37,536 nt of DNA from an uncultured Acidimicrobiales bacterium (lineage in GTDB: Bacteria; Actinomycetota; Acidimicrobiia; Acidimicrobiales; SZUA-35): contig CALKZY010000046.1 in the NCBI GenBank assembly GCA_938002965.1, forward strand, positions 1-37,536, in the 5' to 3' direction. The notes beneath the pieces are model-generated. The model had not been told where the DNA came from and did no database searches. It saw only the letters and a program-made list of their open reading frames with translations. Below, one piece after another: positions 6,806 through 14,803 of this stretch. The position numbers were made by a program, and so were the translations under genes. Position 1 is the stretch's first letter. Each line of letters opens with the position of its first letter.

Positions 6806-7648
6806 ATGACCGCCAACCTTCATGGCCTCATGTACCCGCGAACCCCAACCGGTGCCGGGTCAATTCTTCCCGACCCTCCGTGGCACTACTCGGGGGAGAT
6901 GCTGACCGTCGAGTTTCGTACCGACCCGGCGAACGTGGCCGAACTGCTACCCGACGGCCTCGGCCTAGCCCACGAGGACCCAGGGGCGGTGGCCATCATC
7001 TGGGCCGACTGGCAGAGTTGCAGCAACAGTTTTGATGAACTGTTGGACCCGGCCCGGGCCCAATACAAAGAGGTGTTCGTCGTCATCCGCTGCCAGTACC
7101 AGGGAACCACCTACAGCCGAGCGGCCTACATCTGGGTGGACAAGGACTTCGCTATGGCGCGAGGCCACATCCAGGGATATCCGAAGAAGATGTCGGAAAT
7201 CTGGATGACCCGTCCGATCACCATCGGCAAGGCCGGCCCACGGTTGGAAAACGGGGGCCGGTTCGGAGCCACGCTCAGCACCTTTGGCAGACGGTTGGCT
7301 GAGGCTCGATTCACCATTAGTGGCACGGCCGATTCAGCCGGCTTTGTCAACGGGCATCCGATGTTGCATTCCCGTCAGATGCCGGCCATCGAAATGGACG
7401 GACGCGACTCCCTGAACGAGTTGGTGACCATGCGGGGCTTCGACGTCGAACTGGGTCCGGTGTACTCCGGTGACGCCGAACTTGTCCTGCACGATTCCCC
7501 CACCGAGGAACTGAACCGCTTCGGTGACATCGAAGTAATCGGTGGTTACTACCGTCAGGTCGGCAACTCCATGCACGGCGGCACGACGGTTTGGGCCGGG
7601 CCCAATCCAATGGCTAGTGAAGCCAGAGAGAACCGGGCAGACGCATGA
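6806..7648 (+). CDS. Acetoacetate decarboxylase-like protein
   Basis: 280 residues from ATG 6806; an in-frame ATG at 6794 overlaps the -10 box and is less likely. The ADC-family core is visible: SRAAYIWVDKDFAMARGHIQGYPKKMSEIW. The Lys-Lys pair (about residues 127-128) matches the Schiff-base lysine and its neighbour in acetoacetate decarboxylase. ADC-fold enzymes decarboxylate beta-keto acids or catalyse related imine chemistry. It is the first gene of a three-gene operon and overlaps the P450 gene by ATGA. An ADC-like enzyme is not part of the textbook homoprotocatechuate route, so its substrate here is open; it could process a keto acid from the cleaved ring. Confidence 0.85.
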   Translation: MTANLHGLMYPRTPTGAGSILPDPPWHYSGEMLTVEFRTDPANVAELLPDGLGLAHEDPGAVAIIWADWQSCSNSFDELLDPARAQYKEVFVVIRCQYQGTTYSRAAYIWVDKDFAMARGHIQGYPKKMSEIWMTRPITIGKAGPRLENGGRFGATLSTFGRRLAEARFTISGTADSAGFVNGHPMLHSRQMPAIEMDGRDSLNELVTMRGFDVELGPVYSGDAELVLHDSPTEELNRFGDIEVIGGYYRQVGNSMHGGTTVWAGPNPMASEARENRADA

Positions 7649-8916
7649 CCTACGTGGATGACTACCTGGCCGATCTTGGCCCGGGCGATGCCGACATTAC
7701 CAGCCACGACACCTACACCGCCGGCGTTCCTCACGCCACGTTTGAACACCTGCGGTCTACAGACCCGGTCCATTGGACTCCTGAGTCCGACGGCGGCTCG
7801 GGGTTCTGGTCGATTCTCCGGTACGACGACGCCCTCGATGTCAGCCGGGATGTCGAGTCGTTCACCTCGACCGGCGGAATCCGCCTGGAGGAGATGGCCG
7901 AAGACGAGAAGTTGGCACGACGGACCATGATGGAAATGGACCCGCCGGAGCACACCCGCTACCGCCGATTGGTGTCAAAGGGCTTTACCCGACGTTCGGT
8001 CGAGTCTTACGAAAATGAGATTCGGCAGCTTGCCGTCGAGGTCATCGAAGAGGCACTGGAGCACGACGAGTTCGATTTTGTCCACGCCATCGCCGAGCAG
8101 CTGCCAATGCGGATGCTCGGTCGCCTTCTTGGCACCTCGGACGAAGACGGTCACAAACTGGTGGCCTGGGGCGACGCCCTGTTGGGCAACAGCGACCCTG
8201 ACTTCACCGACTTTCCGGTTGACCTGACCGACACTGAGCAGTTTCGGATGGTGCCGTTCCGCTCCCCGGCTTCCATCCAGATCTTCCAGTACGCCCAGGA
8301 GCAGGCTGACCAACGGCGAGCGTGTCCGAGTTCCGATGTCATCTCGCAGTTGCTGGCTCCCACCACCGATGGTGAGCCGTTGACCGACCTGGAGTTCAAC
8401 AACTTCTTCACCCTGTTGGTGGCGGCGGGCAATGACACCACTCGCTACACCATGACTCACGGCCTGTGGACCATGATGAACCATCCGTCGCTTTGGGAGG
8501 CCTGGAAGGCCGACCCTGAGCTGACGCCGACTGCGGTGGAGGAGATTCTGCGGACCTCGGCGGTCACCATGCACTTTCGCCGCACGGCGGCCAAAGATCT
8601 TGAGCTGCGAGGCAAGCAGATAGAGGCTGGCGACAAAGTGGTGATCTGGTTCAACGCCGCCAACCACGACCCTGAACGATTTGAGGACCCGTACCGATTC
8701 GATCTGGCTCGGCCCCGCAACGACCACATGGCCTTTGGTCGTAACGGCCCTCACTTGTGTCTGGGCGCTTGGTTGGCTCGAATGGAAATTCGCCTGGTGT
8801 TCGAGGAGCTGTTGAAACGGGTGGAGCGTTTTGAGTCCGCTGGGCCACATGAGTATCTGCGTTCCAACTTCATCGCCGGTATCAAGAAGCTGCCCGTTCG
8901 GGCGGTAAGGAGCTGA
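7645..8916 (+). CDS. Cytochrome P450
   Basis: 423 residues, typical for soluble bacterial P450s. The I-helix motif AAGNDTTR contains G262-N-D-T-T266, the ExxR pair is E300/R303, and the heme loop FGRNGPHLCLGAWLAR has C372 as thiolate ligand. The overall style (WTPESDGGSGFWSILRYDDALDVSRD near the start, MEMDPPEHTRYRRLV) matches actinobacterial CYPs related to linalool/terpene and steroid hydroxylases. It needs ferredoxin and reductase partners, which are not in the window. Placement between ADC-like and extradiol dioxygenase genes suggests it hydroxylates an aromatic or its side chain ahead of ring cleavage. Substrate is not predictable. Confidence 0.93.
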   Translation: MTYVDDYLADLGPGDADITSHDTYTAGVPHATFEHLRSTDPVHWTPESDGGSGFWSILRYDDALDVSRDVESFTSTGGIRLEEMAEDEKLARRTMMEMDPPEHTRYRRLVSKGFTRRSVESYENEIRQLAVEVIEEALEHDEFDFVHAIAEQLPMRMLGRLLGTSDEDGHKLVAWGDALLGNSDPDFTDFPVDLTDTEQFRMVPFRSPASIQIFQYAQEQADQRRACPSSDVISQLLAPTTDGEPLTDLEFNNFFTLLVAAGNDTTRYTMTHGLWTMMNHPSLWEAWKADPELTPTAVEEILRTSAVTMHFRRTAAKDLELRGKQIEAGDKVVIWFNAANHDPERFEDPYRFDLARPRNDHMAFGRNGPHLCLGAWLARMEIRLVFEELLKRVERFESAGPHEYLRSNFIAGIKKLPVRAVRS

Positions 8917-8917
8917 C

Positions 8918-9781
8918 ATGGGACAAATCGTTGGTGCCGCACTAGTTTCTCACGTACCCCCGTTGGTGCTGCCGGAAGCGGTCCGTCGTGAGCTGAACAA
9001 TGGCGAGGACACCACGCTGTTCGCCGGTCTGCATCAGTTGCGGGCTGAGAAGCTCGACCCTCTCGAGTTCGACACCATGGTCGTCATCGACACTCATTGG
9101 TTCACCACCATCGAACACATCGTGGCCTCGCATGATCGACGTGCGGGGGTCTACACCTCAGAGGAGCTGCCTCGGGGTATGTCGCAGATGCCCTACGACT
9201 TCCCCGGTGACCGGGCCTTGGCTCAAGCCTGGGAGGCGACCGCAACTGATCGTGACGATACGTGGATCACGGCCATCGACGACCCGTACCTGCCGGTGCA
9301 CTATCCGACCATCAACCTGCTGCCATTCCTGCAGGGTGATGAGCAGTGGGTGTCGGCTGGGGTCTGTCAAACGGCCGACGAGCATGATTTCATGTTGTTC
9401 GGCTCGCTACTTGCGGAAGCCATCGAAGCCCTGGACAGTCGGGTGGTTGTGTTGGCCAGTGGCGGGTTGAGTCATCGATTCTGGCCGCTACGACAAATTC
9501 GAGACCACGAGGCGGCCGACCCAGACCTGCATATCCGAACACCGGAAGCGGCGGCCGCCGACCGCAACGTCATCGCCATGATGAAGGCCGGTGACCACGC
9601 CGGCGTGCTCGACTTCCTGCCCGAGTTTCGCCAGCATGCGCCCGAAGGCTTCTTCGGCCATTATCTGACGATGTTAGGCGCCTTGGGCGGGGCGACCTGT
9701 ACGGCAACTGGTATCCAATACGGCGAGTACGAAGCCGTAGCCGGTACCGGTCAAGCCCACATCTGGTTCGACTTGGCTTGA
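8918..9781 (+). CDS. Class III extradiol ring-cleavage dioxygenase (LigB/HpaD type)
   Basis: 287 residues. Class III features: an early metal histidine in LVSHVPPLVLPE (H12), the VVIDTHWFTT strand (H about 60), a DPYLPVHYPT loop, and VVLASGGLSHRFWP with a conserved serine-histidine pair. The family uses Fe(II) to cleave catechols beside the hydroxyls. Length and these blocks are closest in style to 3,4-dihydroxyphenylacetate 2,3-dioxygenases, and the nearby ALDH and FAH genes supply matching next steps. The start lies one base after the P450 stop codon, so it is the last gene of a coupled operon. The exact catechol remains an inference. Confidence 0.88.
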   Translation: MGQIVGAALVSHVPPLVLPEAVRRELNNGEDTTLFAGLHQLRAEKLDPLEFDTMVVIDTHWFTTIEHIVASHDRRAGVYTSEELPRGMSQMPYDFPGDRALAQAWEATATDRDDTWITAIDDPYLPVHYPTINLLPFLQGDEQWVSAGVCQTADEHDFMLFGSLLAEAIEALDSRVVVLASGGLSHRFWPLRQIRDHEAADPDLHIRTPEAAAADRNVIAMMKAGDHAGVLDFLPEFRQHAPEGFFGHYLTMLGALGGATCTATGIQYGEYEAVAGTGQAHIWFDLA

Positions 9782-10037
9782 GGGCCCGCCGGCTAGCCCG
9801 GCAAGCAACTCGGTCACCGTGGTGTCGGTGTAGTTGGCAACGGCTGACTAGGCCGCGGCGACGGTTGGGTGGGTGACGGTGTTGCCGTCAGGAGCACGCA
9901 CCCAGCCGTTGGACCCATGGTGGCGCCGGGAATGCTTCCCGGATGGGTATCCAGCCCATGACAGCGCTCGGACGGCGAGGTAACTCTAAGTCTGCCGAGA
10001 TAGTCACGACACGCCGACGGCGGGGTAGGAGACCACC
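9782..10037. other. Intergenic region with several hairpins
   Basis: Right after the dioxygenase stop, GCCGG and CCGGC flank CTAGC. Further on, a perfect hairpin CCGGGAA-TGC-TTCCCGG occupies 9926-9942, enclosed by ACCCAT (9913-9918) and ATGGGT (9943-9948), giving a two-part nested stem. Neither is followed by a T-run. They could end the catabolic operon or form a structured leader for the secreted-protein gene downstream. I could not match the layout to a known riboswitch. No credible coding frame is present. Confidence 0.4.
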
Positions 10038-10418
10038 ATGTCAATCAGGACATCATTCAAGGCATCATCCAGGAACCCACAGTCAAGCAAGCGCTCGCGC
10101 AAGATTGCGTTAGCCGTCGGATTGGCCGCTGCCGGTACAGCGTTCGCCCCGGCCGTCGCTAGTGCTGCCGCTCCCGACGTTGAGTGTCAGCGGGCGGGTA
10201 TGTCCGTGCTGCGTGATGCCGGCCTTTTGCCATCGGTGGCCGCTGAGGGCCTACCGATTGCAACCGCTGTCGCGGTGGGTGTGACCGTGCGCCCCGGGGC
10301 CGACATCTCTGGTGTTAGCGATCCCATCCCCCTCCGGGTCGTCTTGGCTGATCACCGTGCTGGTGACAACAGCCTGTTCATCTACCCGTGGTGCTCCAAC
10401 GATGGCCTCAGCGGCTAG
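10038..10418 (+). CDS. Small secreted protein of unknown function
   Basis: 126 residues. A long basic N-region (many K/R in residues 4-22), a hydrophobic core ALAVGLAAAGTAFAPAV and an ASA site near residue 43 make a strong Sec signal peptide. The mature part is about 80 residues with two cysteines (VECQ near the start, YPWCSN near the end) that may form a disulphide. No known domain is recognised. TAGGAG sits 6 bases upstream of the ATG. A strong terminator follows, so it is probably a single-gene unit. Confidence 0.75.
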   Translation: MSIRTSFKASSRNPQSSKRSRKIALAVGLAAAGTAFAPAVASAAAPDVECQRAGMSVLRDAGLLPSVAAEGLPIATAVAVGVTVRPGADISGVSDPIPLRVVLADHRAGDNSLFIYPWCSNDGLSG

Positions 10419-10453
10419 CTAGATCCGAGTCAACAATCTGGGCGGACCAAACG

Positions 10454-10481
10454 ACCCTGCGGTGTTCCAACACCGCAGGGT
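10454..10481. terminator. Bidirectional hairpin terminator
   Basis: A perfect 13-base stem: ACCCTGCGGTGTT (10454-10466) pairs with AACACCGCAGGGT (10469-10481), leaving a very short loop around TTCCAA. It sits between the convergent secreted-protein gene and the glutamine-synthetase-like gene and can serve both. There is no long T-run, as is common in high-GC actinobacteria. Confidence 0.85.
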
Positions 10482-10512
10482 TCGTTGGTGTCGATCGGGC
10501 TCGGGCCGCTGG

Positions 10513-11889
10513 CTAGTGGTACATCAGGTACTCGTTGCGTTCCCAGGCTGTAGGCGGGGCTTCGCCGTCAAAGGAGCCTTCGGCTTCGATGAAACGGTCC
10601 CATTCGGCCCGTTTGTTGGCCACGAAGTTGGCTACCAGTTCCGCCCCGAGGGCGTCGACGAATACCGTGTCGGCTTCCAGGGCGTCGAGCGCTTCCGACA
10701 GGTTGGCCGGGGCGCAGACATCGGTGTTGACTTCTTCGAAGCCGTCACCGGTTTCGGCCGGGGGACAATCCAGCTCGTTCTTGACGCCGAGGCGCATGGC
10801 CGTCAATACCGCGGCGATGGCCACGTGCACGTTGGTTGCCCCGTCTCCGATTCGGTTCTCCAGTCGGGTTCCGGCACCACGGGCCGGCGGCACCCGGTTG
10901 GCCACGCAACGATGGTCGTAACCCCAGTTGGCCCAATAGCCGGTTAGCTGGGCCGGTTGAAGGCGCCGGTAGGCGTTCACCGTCGGCGCAAGCAGGGTGG
11001 TCATGGCCCGGTGGTGATGGCACAGGCCAGCCAACCCTTGGCGAGCCATCGTAGACAGGCCGTCTTCGGCGTTGTCATCAGACAGTGCGTTGGTCCCCGA
11101 GCCGTCCACCATCGACACGTTCACATGGAGGCCGCTGCCGGAGATCTCGGCGTACGGTTTGCCCAGGAAAGTTAAGTCCAGCCCTTTGGTCAAAGCCAGC
11201 TCTCTGGCCATCACCTTGAACAGGAAGATGTCATCGGCGGTGGCCAAGGCGTCGCCGTATTCCAGAGTCAATTCGAATTGGGACTCGTCGTATTCGGCGT
11301 TGATCGACTCCACTCGGAAACCGCAGCACTGCGACATCGCCATGATGTCGTTGATGACACCACTGGGATCGTTGGCTGGGCCGGTGCCGTACACCATGGC
11401 CCGAGGGTTGGCGTAGCGGCGCCAGGCGTCGACGCCCCGGGACCCCGTCCGGGCACTTGGGTCGGGTTCCATCAGGTAGGCCTCGAGCTCGATACCGATC
11501 TTGGGGGTGAGCCCATCTGAGGCCCAGGCGTCGATCGCGTTCTTCAGAACCTGGCGGGCTGAGTAGGGAAACGGTTCGCCGTGCAGTGCCACGTCGGCCA
11601 CCGCCACCGCCGTTTGATCGTCCTCCCAGCCGGGTCGCAGTGTGGCCGGGTCCATAGTGGCGTGCAGGTCGATCAAGCCTTCGAGTAGGTAGGCGCCGGG
11701 TGCGGGCGTCATCGAGCGGTCATAGCCGAGGCCGTACAGGGTCACACAGTGCCCGGTGCCGGCTGGAGCCAGATGAGTAGGCAGGTATTTGCCCCGAGCC
11801 AGGCCCAGGTAGTCCGGGAACATCACCCGGGCTCGTTGAAAGTCGTCGAGATTCGTCGCCGATGTGGCGCTGGTTGTGCTGTCAGCCAT
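10513..11889 (-). CDS. Glutamine synthetase family ligase (GlnA3/GlnA4-like)
   Basis: 458 residues with the GS catalytic barrel: metal ligands E134 and E136 in KIGIELEAYL, E199 and E206 in NAEYDESQFELTLEY, H255 in GSGLHVNVSM, and the NRIGDGATN segment with the arginine and late glutamate region. The start is ARVMFPDYLGLARGK rather than a canonical GSI N-terminus. Such divergent GS-like proteins join glutamate gamma-carboxyl groups to polyamines, ethanolamine or other amines rather than ammonia. No adenylylation tyrosine context was found. A CGGGAG ribosome site precedes the ATG. A second paralogue lies upstream on the same strand, suggesting a common amine-handling task. Confidence 0.9.
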   Translation of the reverse strand: MADSTTSATSATNLDDFQRARVMFPDYLGLARGKYLPTHLAPAGTGHCVTLYGLGYDRSMTPAPGAYLLEGLIDLHATMDPATLRPGWEDDQTAVAVADVALHGEPFPYSARQVLKNAIDAWASDGLTPKIGIELEAYLMEPDPSARTGSRGVDAWRRYANPRAMVYGTGPANDPSGVINDIMAMSQCCGFRVESINAEYDESQFELTLEYGDALATADDIFLFKVMARELALTKGLDLTFLGKPYAEISGSGLHVNVSMVDGSGTNALSDDNAEDGLSTMARQGLAGLCHHHRAMTTLLAPTVNAYRRLQPAQLTGYWANWGYDHRCVANRVPPARGAGTRLENRIGDGATNVHVAIAAVLTAMRLGVKNELDCPPAETGDGFEEVNTDVCAPANLSEALDALEADTVFVDALGAELVANFVANKRAEWDRFIEAEGSFDGEAPPTAWERNEYLMYH

Positions 11890-11946
11890 GTCTGCTCCCG
11901 GTTCGCCGTCGTATCAAACTAGTGGGTGGGTTGAACGGTGGGAACA

Positions 11947-12459
11947 TCAACCGTCTTCAGGTGGCGCCTGATTCTCGTCGACTGGTTCAGGGTTGTCCGT
12001 CAGGCCCATCTCAGCCCGGATCTGGGCTAGTCGGGTTGCGGCTTCGGCTTTCTGAACGTCTTGTTCAAATGCCGCGGTCTCATCGCCGGCGAAGGCCGCG
12101 CTGGCCCGTTCACCCTGGGCCTTGAGTTCGGTCATCTCGATAGCTGAGTTTGAGGCCAGAGTCTTGGCCTCGTCTGATGCCTGACGGGATTCGATCATTT
12201 CTCCGGTGATGGCGGCCATCTCGGTGTCGATGTCGACGACCTTCTGGTTCAGGATCTCGGCCGACTCGTCGAACTGGGCTGCCCGAGCGTCATCGCCGTC
12301 TTTGCGAGCCTGGTCTGCCACCAATTTTGCTTGGTGCGCACTGTTCTTCACCTTGGCCAGTTCGTCGGCAAGGCGATTGTGTTGTTCCTCAAGCTGTTTT
12401 TGGCGGGCGACGATATTGGTCGCTGCTTGACGTAGTTCCCGAATCTCATCAGGTGTCAT
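11947..12459 (-). CDS. Coiled-coil protein of unknown function
   Basis: 170 residues, almost entirely charged alpha-helix with heptad-like leucine, alanine and isoleucine spacing from about 4 to 150 (RQKQLEEQHNRLADELAKVK and later repeats). A short proline- and acid-rich tail follows (NPEPVDENQAPPEDG). There is no signal peptide and no membrane span. It lies between two glutamine-synthetase-like genes on the same strand, about 57 bases from each. A scaffold or oligomerisation partner of the ligases is conceivable but unproven. A TACTAT box lies at 12471-12476, 11 bases before the ATG, implying a very short or absent 5' leader. Confidence 0.7.
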   Translation of the reverse strand: MTPDEIRELRQAATNIVARQKQLEEQHNRLADELAKVKNSAHQAKLVADQARKDGDDARAAQFDESAEILNQKVVDIDTEMAAITGEMIESRQASDEAKTLASNSAIEMTELKAQGERASAAFAGDETAAFEQDVQKAEAATRLAQIRAEMGLTDNPEPVDENQAPPEDG

Positions 12460-12525
12460 ACGAGCCGAGAATAGTACGAAACCCGCCCGTGAACGCCGAC
12501 AACGAATGCCAACTGTAAATGCCGC

Positions 12526-13893
12526 CTACGAGTGCTCGATGTAGCGTTCCCGCTCCCAGTCGTTGACGTCGTCGTGGTCGGAGTTGTTGTCGGCCCCATG
12601 GGCCACTTCGGCTTCGGCGATGCTGCAGAAGCTCTTGGAGAACATCTCGCCCAGCTGTGCCGCTAGGGGGCTGTTGACGTAGGCGGCGACCGCTCCTGCC
12701 AAGTCGGTGGGTAGCGCAGCGTGGTCTCCGGGATTGGTGTACATGTCGCCGACGCACATCATGCCCGGATCGAGTTGACGCTCAAGGCCGTCGGCCCCGG
12801 CGGCCAGCAGACCGGCGATCATCAGGTAAGGATTGGCGTCGGACCCGGCCGAGCGGTACTCGACTCGGTTGGCTGACGAGTCGGTTTCGGCAATACAGCG
12901 GGCCAGCACCGTTCGATTGTCTCCACCCCAGGTGACGTGGGTGGGGGCGAACGTGTAGGGCCGGATACGTCGAGGGCCGTTGAGGGTGGGGGCGCCCAGC
13001 AGGGTCAGGGCGCCAGCGTGTTCCAACATGCCGGCCATCCAGGCTCGCATCAGGTCGTTGGGTTCGCCTTCGGCGCAGTCGGAGAAGGCGTTGGCGCCGT
13101 CACGGTTCAGCGACGTGTGGATGTGCATGCCGGAGCCGGATGCCTCGGTCCACGGTTTGGGCATGAAGGTGGCTCGAAGGCCGTGGGCTACCGCCACCTG
13201 CTTGACGATTGACTTGAACAGCACGGTGTTGTCGGCGGTGGTCATGGCGTCGGCCGGACCGGCGTTGATTTCGATTTGGCCCGGGCCGTACTCGGCGTTG
13301 GAGGACTCAACTTCGATTCCGGCGCCCAGCAGGGCAGCCCGCATGTCGGCCAGTACCGGCTCCAAGCCCACGGCGTCTGTCAGTGAGCTGTATTGAATAT
13401 GGCTTTGCACCGGCTCCCAGTCGGGGTTGCATAGGTAGAACTCCATTTCGGTGGCTACCAGTGGGTCCAACCCGGCGGCTTGGCAGCGTTCGATTTGGGC
13501 GGCCAGTACCGTTCGAGGCGCCAAGGGGTGGCGGGCGCCTTCGCTGTCGGCGCAGTGGGCGAACACCAGGCCGTACCCGGGGCGATAGGTTAGCACGCGG
13601 GCGGTTCCGGCATCAGGGGTGAGGTGGGTGTCGAGGAAACCGGAGTCCATGTTGACGAACTCATTGTCCGGCAGGTCGTTCTGCATGTCGAACACAAAGA
13701 TGGCGTCGGCGATGTTGGCGCCGGCGGAGTGCACGCTGTCGAAGTAACGTGTGGCCGGCACTCTCTTGCCTCGAAGGTGACCTTGGGTGTCGGGTACCGC
13801 CACCTCAATGGTGTGTAAGCCGTGCTCGTCGGCCGCCGCTTTGAACGCTTCGACGGTGCTGTAGATCTGGCCTTGAGTTGTTGGCGTGTTCAC
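12526..13893 (-). CDS. Glutamine synthetase family ligase (second paralogue)
   Basis: 455 residues from GTG at 13891-13893, chosen because AGGGGG lies about 5 bases upstream; the frame stays open for 35 more codons but that stretch is not GS-like. The N-terminal beta-grasp segment TIEVAVPDTQGHLRGKRVPA is present. Metal ligands are E149/E151 in VATEMEFYL, E201/E208 in SNAEYGPGQIEIN and H257 in SGSGMHIHTS, followed by SSANRVEYRSAGSDANPYL. Probably a gamma-glutamyl-amine ligase such as a glutamyl-polyamine synthetase. It is only moderately similar to its neighbour at 10513, so this is an old duplication rather than a recent one. Confidence 0.9.
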   Translation of the reverse strand: MNTPTTQGQIYSTVEAFKAAADEHGLHTIEVAVPDTQGHLRGKRVPATRYFDSVHSAGANIADAIFVFDMQNDLPDNEFVNMDSGFLDTHLTPDAGTARVLTYRPGYGLVFAHCADSEGARHPLAPRTVLAAQIERCQAAGLDPLVATEMEFYLCNPDWEPVQSHIQYSSLTDAVGLEPVLADMRAALLGAGIEVESSNAEYGPGQIEINAGPADAMTTADNTVLFKSIVKQVAVAHGLRATFMPKPWTEASGSGMHIHTSLNRDGANAFSDCAEGEPNDLMRAWMAGMLEHAGALTLLGAPTLNGPRRIRPYTFAPTHVTWGGDNRTVLARCIAETDSSANRVEYRSAGSDANPYLMIAGLLAAGADGLERQLDPGMMCVGDMYTNPGDHAALPTDLAGAVAAYVNSPLAAQLGEMFSKSFCSIAEAEVAHGADNNSDHDDVNDWERERYIEHS

Positions 13894-14062
13894 TGGAACC
13901 CCCTGTCCCGACACCGACGTTGTCGGTGACTGTCCCGGCGTCCGCCGGCATGGACGCTCGTCCATCAGTGCGCTAGGATATCGCACGATCGGCGGCATAG
14001 AGAAGTAGAGGGGAAGGCGGACAAGTGGCGGTTTTCGTGGTTGCCCTTTTAGGGGAACGCGC

Positions 14063-14803
14063 GTGGTAGCGCAACGTTCCGCGCCCGCGGAGGCGACTGG
14101 CGCCCAACAATTCGATCTTGGTCAGTTGGAGGTCGGCGGCCGCCGCTCCCGGTTTCCCGAGGTTGCGCTTGGTCTTTTGCTAATTGTCGGCTCGGCGTTG
14201 GGTGCCTTGGCCTGGCAGACCTTTGACAGTTCGGGCCGGCTGGTCCTCGCTGCCCGGGAACCGATCGGGGCTGGCGAGCTGGTCACGGCGGCTGACTTAC
14301 AGTCGGTCGAGCTGGCATCCGACGATGCCCTGAATCTCTTGGCCGACAGCGACCTTTCACTGTTGGTGGACCAGGTGGCAAAGGTCGATATCGCCGCAGG
14401 AACGCTGATGACGGTAGACCTGGTGGGTCCTGCGGTGGACCTGGCGGCAGGTCAGGCCGAGGTCGGGTTGAGTATTGAGCTGGCCGATCTGACAGATCGA
14501 GCGACGGTTCCGGGGTCGTTGGTGGATGTGGTTCTGGTACCGACCGCTAGTGATGCCGTTGACCTCTTTGATGTCGACGAAGTAGTTCTTGTCGCTCGGG
14601 CTGTCGTGGTTGACGTCACCGTTGATGGCCCCGTCGTGCGGCTGTCGCTGGCGGTTCCCGACGACGACGCCGCCCGAATTGCTCGCGCTGCAGCGCTCGA
14701 CCGGGTTCGTCTGATTGCCGTCTCTGACTTGGAAGCAGATGGCAGCGCCCAATCGGGCAACGAAGAGGATGAGAACGAGGACGGCGAGGACGGCGGGTCA
14801 TGA
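14063..14803 (+). CDS. SAF-domain protein of the Tad pilus locus (CpaB/RcpC-like)
   Basis: 246 residues. A cytoplasmic N-terminus, one membrane span at about 34-52 (VALGLLLIVGSALGALAWQ), then an SAF fold (LVLAAREPIGAGELVTAADLQSVEL... VAKVDIAAGTLMTVDLV). The tail is strongly acidic (EEDENEDGEDGG). CpaB/RcpC proteins are periplasm- or wall-facing components of Flp pilus assembly, where the SAF domain may bind peptidoglycan or the outer channel. It opens the tad operon and overlaps the next gene by ATGA. Start GTG at 14063. Confidence 0.82.
   Translation: MVAQRSAPAEATGAQQFDLGQLEVGGRRSRFPEVALGLLLIVGSALGALAWQTFDSSGRLVLAAREPIGAGELVTAADLQSVELASDDALNLLADSDLSLLVDQVAKVDIAAGTLMTVDLVGPAVDLAAGQAEVGLSIELADLTDRATVPGSLVDVVLVPTASDAVDLFDVDEVVLVARAVVVDVTVDGPVVRLSLAVPDDDAARIARAAALDRVRLIAVSDLEADGSAQSGNEEDENEDGEDGGS

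Noticed and set aside
7975..8919. Minus-strand open frame of 314 codons under the P450
   Set aside because: Antisense to an intact P450 with all motifs; no recognisable protein family in the antisense reading.
9782..10037. Riboswitch candidate (cyclic di-AMP or cyclic di-GMP type) before the secreted protein
   Set aside because: Hairpins exist, but the conserved core sequences of those classes were not found.
13894..13998. Upstream extension of the second glutamine-synthetase-like gene
   Set aside because: The added 35 codons lack GS features, and a good ribosome site marks the GTG at 13893.
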